Source: CAVSNH01 sp963729275
GTDB taxonomy: Bacteria > Actinomycetota > Acidimicrobiia > Acidimicrobiales > RAAP-2
Length of the DNA stretch: 64,000 bases
Assembly (NCBI GenBank): GCA_963729275.1
Contig: CAVSNH010000007.1
Coordinates: 62,001-126,000, forward strand
Direction of reading: 5' to 3'
Shown here: piece by piece, positions 25,062-33,626 of the stretch
Position numbering within the stretch: position 1 is the first letter of the stretch
How the letters are laid out: each line of letters begins with the position of its first letter
Program-made: the position numbers and the translations under genes
Notes under the pieces: model-generated
Database searches by the model: none
Seen by the model: the letters and a program-made list of their open reading frames with translations, nothing else
Told to the model about the DNA's origin: nothing

Positions 25062-25846
25062 GGTGGACGTGAGCCCCCGACCGGGGCGCCGTCGGGGCCC
25101 GCTCGGTGGGCGTCGGGTCGGGCCAGGCGACGGAGTGCACCGCCCGCCCGCAACAGGCCCCACCAGGTCACGAGGACGAGGGCCTCGACCACGATGAACG
25201 TGGACATCTTCGACTCCCCCTCGACCCGGTCGACGAACCGGATCGGCACCTCGGTCACGGCGCCCCCCGAGCCGATGGTGGCATAGGTCATCTCGATCTG
25301 GAAGCCGTAGCCGTCGGCCCGGATGGCATCGAGGTCGATCCGCCGGAGAACGGTGGCCGCGTAGGCGCGAAAGCCAGCCGTCGAATCGGTGACACCCAGG
25401 CCGAGCAGCAACGAGGCGTAGACGTTGCCGCCACGCGACAGAAGCCGACGATGCCAGGCCCAGTTCGGAATGCGTCCGCCGGGGATGTAGCGGGACCCGA
25501 TGACCAGCTCATAGCCCTCGGACAGGGGGGCGACCAGATCGGGCAGCGCCTCGGGCTCGTGCGAGAGGTCGGAGTCCATCTCGACACAGGCGTCGAAGCC
25601 GTGTTCGAGGCCCCAGCGAAAGCCGGCCCGGTACGCGCTGCCGAGCCCCGACTTCTCGTGCCGTCGCATGACCTCGACGTTGCCGAGCTCCTTGCCGACG
25701 CGCTCGGCGATGTCGGCCGTGCCGTCCGGGCTCCCGTCGTCGACCACGAGCACACTGGCCGCCGGCAGGGCCGCGTGCACGCGGCGCAGGACGGTGTCGA
25801 TGTTGGCCGATTCGTTGTAGGTCGGCAGGACGACCAGCACTTCCAT
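25049..25846 (-). CDS. polyprenol-phosphate mannosyltransferase-like GT2 enzyme
   Basis: Family 2 glycosyltransferase of 265 residues resembling dolichol/polyprenol-phosphate mannose synthase, which loads mannose from GDP-mannose onto polyprenyl phosphate for lipoglycans or protein mannosylation. The N-terminus is VLVVLPTYNESANIDTVLRR, then VVDDGSPDGTAD, the metal-binding EMDSDLSHEPE (DxD) and GSRYIPGG, and a C-terminal amphipathic segment (STFIVVEALVLVTWWGLLRAG) that may associate with the membrane. No separate Ppm2/Lnt-like acyltransferase is adjacent. An ATG six bases after TAAGCT is the chosen start. Confidence 0.88.
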   Translation of the reverse strand: MEVLVVLPTYNESANIDTVLRRVHAALPAASVLVVDDGSPDGTADIAERVGKELGNVEVMRRHEKSGLGSAYRAGFRWGLEHGFDACVEMDSDLSHEPEALPDLVAPLSEGYELVIGSRYIPGGRIPNWAWHRRLLSRGGNVYASLLLGLGVTDSTAGFRAYAATVLRRIDLDAIRADGYGFQIEMTYATIGSGGAVTEVPIRFVDRVEGESKMSTFIVVEALVLVTWWGLLRAGGALRRLARPDAHRAGPDGAPVGGSRPPQGK

Positions 25847-25852
25847 CGGGTC

Positions 25853-25858
25853 AGCTTA
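25853..25858 (-). promoter_or_regulatory. putative -10 box for the GT2 gene
   Basis: Minus-strand TAAGCT six bases before the ATG at 25846; no ribosome site between. Leaderless layout. Confidence 0.45.
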
Positions 25859-25963
25859 CGAGAGACGTACCCAACGAACCGGGCAGGCCGAGGCGGGGAG
25901 GTCGGAGCCGCACCCCGACCGGGCAGTAAGCCCAGGCTCGACGAATGGGCTCGACGAGTGGGC

Positions 25964-27349
25964 TCAACGAGTGGGCGCCACGCCGGCGGGCTCCGGTGGA
26001 GCTGAGGCCGTCGAGGCGTCGGACGACGACGCGCCGTCGACGTCCACCGCCGGAGCATCCGCGCTCTCCCCCGCGTCCGGGCCGGTCGCCTGCGTGCGGT
26101 CCCACACCTCGCGGACGATGACCTGGACGGCCCCTCCGACCGGGATGGCGATCAGCGCCCCGGCCAGCGCCCCGAGAGCCGACCCGAAAACCCCACCCAG
26201 GTTTGCCCCAATAAGGATCGAGAGCAGCACCCAGAGCGGATTCATACGCACCGAGCGGCTCATGACCACCGGGTAGAGCAGGTGGTTCTCCACGAACTGG
26301 AAACCCACGAAGACAACGAGCATGACGATGCCGGCCGTCGGCGAGTGCAGGAGGGCGAGGATCACGCTCGGGACAGCCGCGATCAGGCCGCCGATCAACG
26401 GGATCATGGCCACGAGAGCCACCCACAGGGCGATGAGCAGCGCGAAGGGGACGCCGAGGATGAGCATGGTCACGAGGACGACGGCACCGAACATGAACGA
26501 GAGGGCGACGGTGCCGAGGACGTAAGCGGTGACCGAGCGAGACACGGTGTGGGCGATGTCCTCCACGTCCCGCCGGCGGTCGGGCCGCAGCGTCCCAAGG
26601 AAGCCGGCCCGCAAGCGCGGCGCCTCGAGCTGGATGAACAGTGACAGGAAGCCGATCGTGAAGAGGGCCAGCATGGTGGAGAAGACGGCACTGCCCAGGT
26701 GGGCTCCTTCACTGAGGGCCGGCTTGCCCAGGTTCCGCGCCGCCGTCTCCAACTTCGGGGCGTTCTTCTGCACCCACTTGAGCAGTCCGAAGTGCTGGAG
26801 GGTGTGGGCCAGCCAGCCGTGGCCCTTCTCGACGTCCTTCACCATGGTGGGCAACTGGGTGGCCACGTGGCTCACCGAGTTCACGAGCGGGTAGCCGAAC
26901 AGGCCGAGCAAGCCGAAGAAGACAACCACGCCGACGGCATAGACGATGAGTACGGCCACCCCGCGGCGCAGACGGTGGCGCTGCAGAAACGACACTCCCG
27001 GGTTGAGCACGAGAGCGACGAAGGCGGCGATGAGGATCCAGAGGATGATCTCCTTGAGGCGCCCGATGAGCCGGTAGATCACCCAGGTGGCGATGACCAC
27101 GGCGTCGACGGCCAGGATGGTCCGCAGGTTCACGCCCTTGGCTGACGCCGCCGCGAAGAGGCGCTCACGACGGGGCGCGTCCGACCCTACCTCCCGGTCC
27201 CGGAGCTCTACCGGCGTCTCGCTGATGATGGTGGTCGGCCTGGGTTGGGCCGGCTGGCCCGGACCGAGCGGCTCGAGCGAGTCAGCGGCTGCGAGCGACT
27301 CGCCGTCCCCGTTGGGCGTGGTCGCCTGGTCCACCACCGACCCCAGCAT
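25964..27349 (-). CDS. AI-2E family transporter (PerM-like permease)
   Basis: Integral membrane protein of 461 residues. A hydrophilic N-terminus of about 75 residues precedes roughly eight membrane helices, among them DAVVIATWVIYRLI, IILWILIAAFVALVLNPGVSFL, GVAVLIVYAVGVVVFFGLLGLFGYPLV, the family's central hydrophilic loop (TMVKDVEKGHGWLAHTLQHFGLLKW) and the conserved NPLWVLLSILIGANLGGVFGSALGALAGALIAIPV near the end. The tail after about residue 420 is Asp/Ser/Ala-rich. The family name comes from one E. coli member; actual substrates vary, and quorum-sensing export should not be assumed. Starts divergently from the flippase-like gene 39 bases away, with TTGACA (-35-like) in between. Confidence 0.85.
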   Translation of the reverse strand: MLGSVVDQATTPNGDGESLAAADSLEPLGPGQPAQPRPTTIISETPVELRDREVGSDAPRRERLFAAASAKGVNLRTILAVDAVVIATWVIYRLIGRLKEIILWILIAAFVALVLNPGVSFLQRHRLRRGVAVLIVYAVGVVVFFGLLGLFGYPLVNSVSHVATQLPTMVKDVEKGHGWLAHTLQHFGLLKWVQKNAPKLETAARNLGKPALSEGAHLGSAVFSTMLALFTIGFLSLFIQLEAPRLRAGFLGTLRPDRRRDVEDIAHTVSRSVTAYVLGTVALSFMFGAVVLVTMLILGVPFALLIALWVALVAMIPLIGGLIAAVPSVILALLHSPTAGIVMLVVFVGFQFVENHLLYPVVMSRSVRMNPLWVLLSILIGANLGGVFGSALGALAGALIAIPVGGAVQVIVREVWDRTQATGPDAGESADAPAVDVDGASSSDASTASAPPEPAGVAPTR

Positions 27350-27388
27350 GTCAGGTTCTCGGCGTCGAAAGTGTCAACATGGACGGCC

Positions 27389-28891
27389 ATGGCGAACGGA
27401 GGACCAGGCGTGACCAGGCGCCGCTGGTGGCACCGGGGGCCGCTCGGACGCCGCGAAGTCCGCTTCAGCGTGGGCACCGTCCTCGCCTTCCTCTTCGTCT
27501 TCTACGTCGCCCTGCCCTTGGCCGCCTCCCACCGGGCCGAGGTCGGCAGCCTGGCCCACATCCACCCCGCCTACCTGGTCCTCGGGGTCCTCCTCGAGAT
27601 CGCCGCCCTCGTCGCCTACGCCCAGCTGACTCACGCCGTCCTGCCCCACGGCGGCCCCCGCCGGCTGCGGCTCTTCCGCATCAACCTGTCGACTCTGTCC
27701 CTCAGCCATGTGGCCCCGGGTGGCACGGCACCGGCCGCCGCCCTCGGCTACCGCCTCCTCATCCAATCGGGGGTGACGGGCACCGATGCCGGGTTCGCCC
27801 TCGGCACCCAGGGCATCGGCTCGGCGGTCGTGCTCAACGTCCTCTTCTGGCTCTCCTTTGTCGGCGTCCTCGTCACCCATGGCTTCCACGTGCCGGTCGG
27901 GCACCATGGGGGGGCGTCGGCCTACGGCTCGATCCTCATCGTGGCCGCCGCCGTCGTCGGCGCCGTCCTCCTCGTCGTGCTCGGTGGTCTCGCATGGCTG
28001 GTCGCCCGCGGGCCCGAGCGTGCCCGGCAGGTAGTCCGCCGTATCGGTGAACGACTGCCGTTCGTCGAGGCGGACCGGTTGGTCGGCTTCCTCGAAGGAC
28101 ATGCCCGGCGGTTCCGCGACCTCATGGCCGACCGATCGCTCACCCGTCGGGCCGTCGGTTGGGCCGCGGCCAACTGGCTGCTGGACGCGGCGTCGCTGTG
28201 GGTGTTCGTCGCCGCCTTCGGGCACGTGGTGTCGCCGCTCGACCTCCTCTGTGCCTACGGGCTGGCCAACATCCTGGCCGCCATCCCTCTCACGCCGGCT
28301 GGACTCGGCGTAGTGGAACTGGTCCTCGTCTCCACCATCACCGGATTCGGCCCGACAACCGGAGAGGCCGTCTCGGCCGTGCTGGCTTACCGAGCAGTGA
28401 ACTTCTGGTTGCCCATCCCCTGCGGCGGGTTGGCCTACGCCTCACTCGAACTCGAGCACCGCGACATCCTGAGTCGACTTCGGGCGCGGCGGTTGCGGTC
28501 GGCGCCCCGCAAGGCGGCAACAACCGGCCCGGTGGTCTCGGCAGCATCGACAGTGCCCTTCCGTGTGTCGCACTCGGAGCACGAGGCGCCGGCCTGTGCG
28601 GCAGCGGTGGCGGCCGACAGCGGGTTCAGCCTCGTTTCCGCCGCTCCCAGAACCGCCGCAGCGAGCGGGACGGCTCCGTTGTCGGGGAGGGAGCGGTGGG
28701 GCCCGACAGGTGAACCGACCCATCCGAGCCATCCGAGCCAGACAATCCATCGGACCCATGCAACCCATCTGAGCCATCCGTCCCGGCCGGGATTCGCGCA
28801 GGTGCCGGCGACATCACCGGCCTCCTCCCCTGGTCTCTCTCGGGTCGGCGCGATTCGAGGGCGCGCCCGGCGAGGTGGGCCTGGAGACTGA
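27389..28891 (+). CDS. LPG-synthase-TM/UPF0104-type membrane protein (flippase-like)
   Basis: A 500-residue membrane protein of the lysylphosphatidylglycerol synthetase transmembrane (AglD/UPF0104) superfamily. Six to eight helices run to about residue 365; conserved parts are AHIHPAYLVLGVLLEIAALVAYAQL, the NLSTLSLSHVAPGGTAPAAALGYRLL segment, AANWLLDAASLWVFVAAFG and LAAIPLTPAGLGVVELVLVSTI ... AYRAVNFWLPIPCGGLAY. It may flip or modify membrane lipids. There is no cytosolic synthetase domain. The last 130 residues are unconserved, with a His/Pro/Ser-rich degenerate repeat, and lie antisense to the 3' end of ppk1 over 266 bases. ATG 27389 is chosen; GTG 27371 is the alternative. Confidence 0.82.
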   Translation: MANGGPGVTRRRWWHRGPLGRREVRFSVGTVLAFLFVFYVALPLAASHRAEVGSLAHIHPAYLVLGVLLEIAALVAYAQLTHAVLPHGGPRRLRLFRINLSTLSLSHVAPGGTAPAAALGYRLLIQSGVTGTDAGFALGTQGIGSAVVLNVLFWLSFVGVLVTHGFHVPVGHHGGASAYGSILIVAAAVVGAVLLVVLGGLAWLVARGPERARQVVRRIGERLPFVEADRLVGFLEGHARRFRDLMADRSLTRRAVGWAAANWLLDAASLWVFVAAFGHVVSPLDLLCAYGLANILAAIPLTPAGLGVVELVLVSTITGFGPTTGEAVSAVLAYRAVNFWLPIPCGGLAYASLELEHRDILSRLRARRLRSAPRKAATTGPVVSAASTVPFRVSHSEHEAPACAAAVAADSGFSLVSAAPRTAAASGTAPLSGRERWGPTGEPTHPSHPSQTIHRTHATHLSHPSRPGFAQVPATSPASSPGLSRVGAIRGRARRGGPGD

Positions 28892-31040
28892 AGGGCAGCC
28901 GGTCACCGACCGGCTCGAGCACCCGCTCCCACTCCCCCTCGGAGCCGAGGACCCACGAGTTGACCTCGTCGTCAGCGGCAGCGTCGAGGATGGCGAGGAG
29001 CCGTTGACGGATGGTTGGGTCGTCGACCGGCACGAGCACTTCCACCCGGCGATCGAGGCTGCGCTCCATGACGTCGGCGGACCCTAGGTAAAGGTGGAGA
29101 GGGCGTCCTTCGGTGCCACCGAACCGGTAGATGCGCGAGTGCTCGAGGTAACGGCCCACGATCGACCGGACCGTGATGCGCTCTGACAGCCCGGGCACGC
29201 CGGGACGCAGGCAGCAGCGGCCGCGCACGACGAGGTCCACCCGGCACCCCTCTGCCGACGCGGCATAGAGGGCATCGATGATGCCGGGGTCGGTCAGGCC
29301 GTTGACCTTCATGGCGATGGTGCCGGCCTCCCCCGCCTCGGTCTCCTCGGCGATGTGGGCCATGAGCATCTCCCGGGTGCTGAAAGGGGAGGCGACCAGG
29401 CGCCGGAGGCTGGGAACCTTGGCCGAGCCGGCCAGCACGTTGAACAGCTCGCCGACGTCGGCACCGATGTCGGCGTCGCTCGTGAACAGCCCGAGATCCT
29501 CGTAGCTGCGGGCCGTGGCCGAGTTGTAGTTGCCCGTCCCGATGTGGCAGTAGCGCCTCAGTGACTCACGCTCCCGCCGGACGACGAGGAGCATCTTCGA
29601 ATGGGTCTTGCGCTGGCGCAGGCCATAGACGACCTGCACGCCCGCCTCCTCGAGGGCACGGGCCTGGGCGATGTTCACTCGCTCGTCGAAGCGCGCCTGG
29701 AGCTCGACGACGGCGGTGACCTCCTTGCCGGCCAGCGATGCCCGGATGAGGGCGTCGGTCACCGTGTTGTCGCCACCCACGCGGTAGAGGGTCTGCTTGA
29801 TGGCCAACACATCGGGGTCGTCGGCAGCGGCCGAGACGAATGACTCGACCGACGCGGCGAACGACTCATAGGGGTGGTGGACGAGGACGTCATCGGCCGA
29901 CAGGGCTGCGAACAGCTGGGTGGAGTCGGCCAGGGCGCTCGGGACGATCGGCGCCCACAGGGGCGAGCGGAGGTCGGGCCGGTCGAGCGTGCCCACGGCC
30001 CGGAGCCCGGCGAGATCGACGGGCACGTCGCTCACCAGCACGCTGTCGGCGGCCACGCCCACTTCCTCGACCAGCATGGCCAGCAGGTCGGGGGGGATGC
30101 CGGCCGAGACCTCGAGTCGGACGGCTTGTCCGAACCGACGGCGGTGGAGCTCGAGCTCGACCGCGGCCAGCCAATCCTCGACCTCGTCCTCGACCGACAG
30201 GTCGACGTTTCGGGTCACCCGGAAGACGTGGTGCTCGCTGATCTCCATGGCCGGGAAGAGCGCCCCGAGATGGGCGGCGATGACCTGCTCGATGGCCAGC
30301 AGCCGCCGACCGTCGGGTAGGACCACGAAACGAGGCAGCACGGGCGGCACCTTGACCCGGGCGATGCGCTCGTCACCCGAGCCCGGGTCGGTGACCCGGA
30401 CCACCAGGTTGAGCGAGAGATTGGAGATGTAGGGGAAGGGATGGGCCTGGTCGACGGCGAGAGGGGTGAGGATGGGGAACACCTGGCGGTCGAAGAGCTG
30501 CTCCAGATGGTCACGGTCGGCCGGCTCGAGGTCGCGCCAATCGGTCACCACGATCCCCTGGGCCCGGAGCGCCGGCTCGAGCTCCTCGGCGTAGAGCCGG
30601 TTCTGCCGGGCTACGAGCTCGGCGGCTCGGGCCCCGATGGCCCGGCACTGCTCGTCGGGGCTCAGCCCGTCCGGTGAGCGGGTGCGGAGGCCGGCCGCCA
30701 CCTGGTCCTCGAGCCCGGCCACCTGGACCTGGAAGAGCTGGTCGAGGCCTTCGGCGAACAGGGCCAGGAAGTCGACCCGGTCGAGGAGGGGAAGGCGGTC
30801 GTCGGCGGCCAGCTCGAGGAGGCGGGCACCGAACTCGAGCCAGGAGAGGTCACGGTTGAGGAAACGCGACGGTTGCGAGGTGATGGCCAGGTCGCCGGAC
30901 GGTTCTCCGTCGCCGGCCGGTGCCGCATCGACGACCAAGTCGGGCCAGACAGGGCCGCGGCGGCGAGACACCGGCGCGGCCGTGGGCCTGGGAGCCCGGA
31001 CAGCGACGCCTGGACGGCTGGTCGTCGAACGATCGGTCAC
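28626..31040 (-). CDS. ppk: polyphosphate kinase 1
   Basis: Makes inorganic polyphosphate from ATP reversibly. About 804 residues with the four PPK1 domains: N (from SRFLNRDLSWLEFGARLLEL), H (PLAVDQAHPFPYISNLSLNL), C1 with KTHSKMLLVVRRE and CHIGTGNYNSATARSYEDLGLFT, and C2 with VRGRCCLRPGVPGLSERI and EHSRIYRFG. Candidate autophosphorylated histidines are in HSKM and EHSR. After the conserved end (EWERVLEP, about base 28915) there is a tail with SDG repeats and a basic end, antisense to the flippase-like gene. The start is not certain: GTG 31040 or TTG 31067. Confidence 0.93.
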   Translation of the reverse strand: MTDRSTTSRPGVAVRAPRPTAAPVSRRRGPVWPDLVVDAAPAGDGEPSGDLAITSQPSRFLNRDLSWLEFGARLLELAADDRLPLLDRVDFLALFAEGLDQLFQVQVAGLEDQVAAGLRTRSPDGLSPDEQCRAIGARAAELVARQNRLYAEELEPALRAQGIVVTDWRDLEPADRDHLEQLFDRQVFPILTPLAVDQAHPFPYISNLSLNLVVRVTDPGSGDERIARVKVPPVLPRFVVLPDGRRLLAIEQVIAAHLGALFPAMEISEHHVFRVTRNVDLSVEDEVEDWLAAVELELHRRRFGQAVRLEVSAGIPPDLLAMLVEEVGVAADSVLVSDVPVDLAGLRAVGTLDRPDLRSPLWAPIVPSALADSTQLFAALSADDVLVHHPYESFAASVESFVSAAADDPDVLAIKQTLYRVGGDNTVTDALIRASLAGKEVTAVVELQARFDERVNIAQARALEEAGVQVVYGLRQRKTHSKMLLVVRRERESLRRYCHIGTGNYNSATARSYEDLGLFTSDADIGADVGELFNVLAGSAKVPSLRRLVASPFSTREMLMAHIAEETEAGEAGTIAMKVNGLTDPGIIDALYAASAEGCRVDLVVRGRCCLRPGVPGLSERITVRSIVGRYLEHSRIYRFGGTEGRPLHLYLGSADVMERSLDRRVEVLVPVDDPTIRQRLLAILDAAADDEVNSWVLGSEGEWERVLEPVGDRLPFSLQAHLAGRALESRRPERDQGRRPVMSPAPARIPAGTDGSDGLHGSDGLSGSDGSDGSVHLSGPTAPSPTTEPSRSLRRFWERRKRG
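28721..28783. repeat. seven degenerate 9-bp repeats coding on both strands
   Basis: Units of type CATCCGAGC start every 9 bases from 28721; the first two are identical, the rest differ at one to six positions. On the + strand they encode His-Pro-Ser-like triplets in the flippase-like tail; on the - strand, SDG-like triplets in the ppk tail. Confidence 0.75.
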
Positions 31041-31137
31041 GACGTTCGGATCACGGTCGTCGACCAAAGATCGATACGCCGCCCATCGTCAGTCATGGTA
31101 CCGCCGTGCCGGTGCCTCCGGTCCTGTCGGTGGTCGG

Positions 31138-31377
31138 TCAGTTCGAGTCGGGTTCTTTGCTGCCGGCTTTTCTCCAACGTCGCAGAGCGACCCCTGACCA
31201 GATGACTTCGACCACCCCGAACGGCCAGGCGCCGGAGAGGAACCCATAGGCGCTCGACAGCAGGCAGCCGACGGCGAAGAAGAGGATGAACCGCCTGCCC
31301 CGGCGCTCCAAGGCGTACATCGCCATCATGAAGGAGACGGCGCAGACCCCGTAGAGCGTGACGCCCAGGCTCGACAC
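31138..31377 (-). CDS. small membrane protein of unknown function
   Basis: A 79-residue protein with two or three predicted helices: LGVTLYGVCAVSFMMAMYAL, then FILFFAVGCLLSSAYGFL and WPFGVVEVIWSGVALRRW. It has the look of short actinobacterial proteins that occur as conserved hypotheticals. The basic turn ERRGRRF between helices suggests a cytosolic loop. GTG 31377 is the start. It lies upstream of ppk on the same strand with about 70 bases between and may share its transcript. Function unknown. Confidence 0.7.
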   Translation of the reverse strand: MSSLGVTLYGVCAVSFMMAMYALERRGRRFILFFAVGCLLSSAYGFLSGAWPFGVVEVIWSGVALRRWRKAGSKEPDSN

Positions 31378-31490
31378 CGCAGTTAGTCAAGCAGTCGGGC
31401 CATCTCCCATACCGGCAACCGGTCGAGGGAGCCTACGAGCGCCCTGATATCGGACTCCGCCGCGTCCCCCGACGGCTGGTAGCGGTCCCG

Positions 31491-31496
31491 TAGGCT
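31491..31496 (+). promoter_or_regulatory. putative -10 box for ftsW
   Basis: TAGGCT nine bases before the ftsW ATG at 31506. Same hexamer as upstream of trpC and marR. Confidence 0.4.
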
Positions 31497-31505
31497 TCTC
31501 GGCCA

Positions 31506-32909
31506 ATGGCCCTCCTCCTGCGGTCCCTGCGGCCGAAGCGAGCGGTCCGAGGGGTGAAGGCCCGCCGCCGGACCGAGCTCGGCCTGCTGGTAGGCGCCGC
31601 GGTCATCATCGTGGCCGCTTACACGCTGATGATCCTGGGCAACACGGCCAAGATCCCTACCGACGTCGTGCCCCTGCTCATCGTGATGCTGGTGCTCGGC
31701 GGGGTGGCCCACATCGCCAACCGCATCTTCGTGCCCGATGCCTCCTCCGTCGTCCTCCCCATCGCCTTCCTGCTCAACGGCCTGGGCTACGTCTTCATCC
31801 TCCGCATCGACCTGGGCCGGGCATGGAACTACGCACCCCTCCAGGCCGCCTGGTCGGCCGGCGGCGTGGCCGCCTACGTGCTCACCCTCATCTTCATCCG
31901 GCGCTCGCGGGACCTCGACCGCTACCGCTACCCCGCCCTCGTCCTCGGTGTCATCCTCCTTCTGCTCCCCCTCGTGCCCCACTTTGGCGCCGACATCAAC
32001 AACGCCCGCCTGTGGGTCCGGGTGGGGCGGTTCCAGTTCCAGCCCGTCGAGGTGGCGAAGATCCTGCTCTGCATCTTCTTCGCCTCCTACTTCGCCGAGA
32101 AACGAGAGCTGCTCACCATCCCGACCGCCCGTCTGGGCAACCGCCTGGTCATCGACCCCCGGCCGCTCGTCCCCATCCTCTTGGCCTGGGGCTTCGCCAT
32201 CGGGGTGATGAGCCTGGAGGACGACATCGGCTTCTCCGCCCTCCTTTTCACCCTGTTCATCGCCCTGCTCTGGGTGACCACCGGCCGCACCGGCTACCTG
32301 CTCTTCGGCGTGATCCTCTTCGCCGTGGGCGCCTACGTGGCCGGGCGCTACTTCTCGCAGACCCACCTCCGGGTGGAGACGTGGCTCGACCCCTGGCGCA
32401 TCTACCCGGGCGACCCGGGCGACCAGCTACGCCTGGCGTGGTATGCGCTGGGCTCGGGAGGCATCGGCGGCCAGGGCCTCGGCCTCGGCTTCGGGGCCTA
32501 TTTGATCCCCAACTCCAACACCGACTCGATCTTCGCCGTGATCGGCAACGAGATGGGCCTGCTCGGCTCGACCATGGTGGTCGTCGCCTTCATGCTCTTG
32601 GCCGGGACCGGGCTCCGCATCGCCCAGGTGGCCCGCTCCGAGTTCGCCAAGCTGGTGGCCACCGGCCTCACCGTCATCATCGGCTTCCAGGCCTTCTTCA
32701 TCATCGGCGGGGTCGTCCGGCTCTTGCCCCTGACCGGCATCACCTTGCCCTTCGTCTCCTATGGCGGGTCTGCCCTCGTCGCCAATTACGTCCTCATCGC
32801 CCTCCTCATGCGGATCTCCGACGAAGGCGCGGCGGCAGCCGACGAGACCGAGCGAGTCCAGTGGGAACAGGACCGGGAACGTCGCCAACGATTGTTGACC
32901 GGTAGCTGA
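31506..32909 (+). CDS. FtsW/RodA/SpoVE-family SEDS protein
   Basis: SEDS peptidoglycan glycosyltransferase of 467 residues that polymerises lipid II with a partner class B PBP. About ten membrane helices. The conserved loop with Trp-Asp (RVETWLDPWRIYPGDPGDQL), WYALGSGGIGGQGLGLGFG, IPNSNTDSIFAVIGNEMGL and the ending ITLPFVSYGGSALVANYVLIALLM are the family's signatures. Since rodA lies head-on nearby, this is likely the division (FtsW-type) paralogue or a second elongation copy; the sequence does not settle it. No FtsI-type PBP, Stk kinase or FHA genes are beside it. The C-terminal 40 residues are charged and cytosolic. Confidence 0.88.
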   Translation: MALLLRSLRPKRAVRGVKARRRTELGLLVGAAVIIVAAYTLMILGNTAKIPTDVVPLLIVMLVLGGVAHIANRIFVPDASSVVLPIAFLLNGLGYVFILRIDLGRAWNYAPLQAAWSAGGVAAYVLTLIFIRRSRDLDRYRYPALVLGVILLLLPLVPHFGADINNARLWVRVGRFQFQPVEVAKILLCIFFASYFAEKRELLTIPTARLGNRLVIDPRPLVPILLAWGFAIGVMSLEDDIGFSALLFTLFIALLWVTTGRTGYLLFGVILFAVGAYVAGRYFSQTHLRVETWLDPWRIYPGDPGDQLRLAWYALGSGGIGGQGLGLGFGAYLIPNSNTDSIFAVIGNEMGLLGSTMVVVAFMLLAGTGLRIAQVARSEFAKLVATGLTVIIGFQAFFIIGGVVRLLPLTGITLPFVSYGGSALVANYVLIALLMRISDEGAAAADETERVQWEQDRERRQRLLTGS

Positions 32910-32952
32910 CCGACAGGCACAGGGCGGAGCCGCGCCCCGACAGCGGGCCGGC

Positions 32953-33342
32953 TCAGGCCGGTGCGACGTCCCCGGCCTCCTCGAAGAGCCGGCGGTCGAC
33001 CAGGATGGGTGCCTGCACCTTCTGCAGGAGGGCCAGGGTGAGCCCGTCGGAGGGCCGGCAGGCGTGAACGCCGCGGCCGGCCCGGCTGCGCACGTCGAGC
33101 TCGGCGAAGTAGACGGCACCCTGACGCCCGACCACCCGGACGGCCACCAGGTCGACCTCGGCCCCTTCGAGCACCTCGGTCATGAGCTCGTGGGTAAGCG
33201 GGCGGGGCGTGGTGATGCGGCGAAGGGCATGGGACAGAGCCACGGCGTCGGGTATGCCGATGGCGAAAGACAGGTGCCGTCGGGGCGACTCGTTCTCGCG
33301 CAGCACGACGGTGGCGTGCTGGTTGGGTAGGTCGACGGTCAC
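32953..33342 (-). CDS. bifunctional nuclease family protein (DUF151)
   Basis: A 129-residue DUF151 domain. Family segments are VVLRENESPRRHLSFAIGIPDAVALSHAL, RPLTHELMTEVLEGAEVDLVAVRV, the FAELDVR strand and the HACRPSDGLTLALL motif (usual form RPSDAIALAL). Plant and actinobacterial members have been described with nuclease activity, but for most the role is not known. GTG 33342 overlaps the stop of the upstream small acidic ORF (GTGA), so it is probably co-translated with it and with rodA. It converges with ftsW. Confidence 0.85.
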   Translation of the reverse strand: MTVDLPNQHATVVLRENESPRRHLSFAIGIPDAVALSHALRRITTPRPLTHELMTEVLEGAEVDLVAVRVVGRQGAVYFAELDVRSRAGRGVHACRPSDGLTLALLQKVQAPILVDRRLFEEAGDVAPA

Positions 33343-33620
33343 GGTGGCGACGAGGGCAGTGCGAAAGTCGGCCGACGCCAGAGCACCGGCAGCCGGTCCG
33401 GCTCCGGTTCCGGCTCGGCGCCCCCATCGGCGACCGACTCGTCCTCGCCCACGGACGGGCCGGAGGTCGCCACCGGCTCGGTGGTCTCGACCGTCTCCGG
33501 TTCCATCTCCGGCGCTGTCTCCGGTGCGCTCCCGTTGGCGTCACCCTCCTCCGGCGGTGCCGTCTCCTCGGGGGCGACTGACGCCGCAGGGTCAACGGGT
33601 TGGGTCATCGACTCGGTCAT
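33339..33620 (-). CDS. small acidic, low-complexity protein of unknown function
   Basis: A 93-residue product, mostly Glu, Pro, Ala and Thr, likely disordered, with a different basic/hydrophobic end (RLPVLWRRPTFALP). No domain recognised. The reason to call it real is its position: ATG 33620 lies 6 bases after the rodA stop and its stop overlaps the DUF151 start. It has no membrane helix or signal peptide. It could be a linker between the SEDS gene and the nuclease gene whose sequence changes quickly. Confidence 0.55.
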   Translation of the reverse strand: MTESMTQPVDPAASVAPEETAPPEEGDANGSAPETAPEMEPETVETTEPVATSGPSVGEDESVADGGAEPEPEPDRLPVLWRRPTFALPSSPP

Positions 33621-33626
33621 GACCCC

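Noticed and set aside
25964..27349. Quorum-sensing autoinducer exporter
   Set aside because: The family name is historical; no luxS or other signalling gene is nearby and members have diverse transport roles.
31383..32366. 327-codon minus-strand frame opposite ftsW
   Set aside because: Gly/Glu/Asp/His-rich antisense of hydrophobic membrane codons, a usual artefact.
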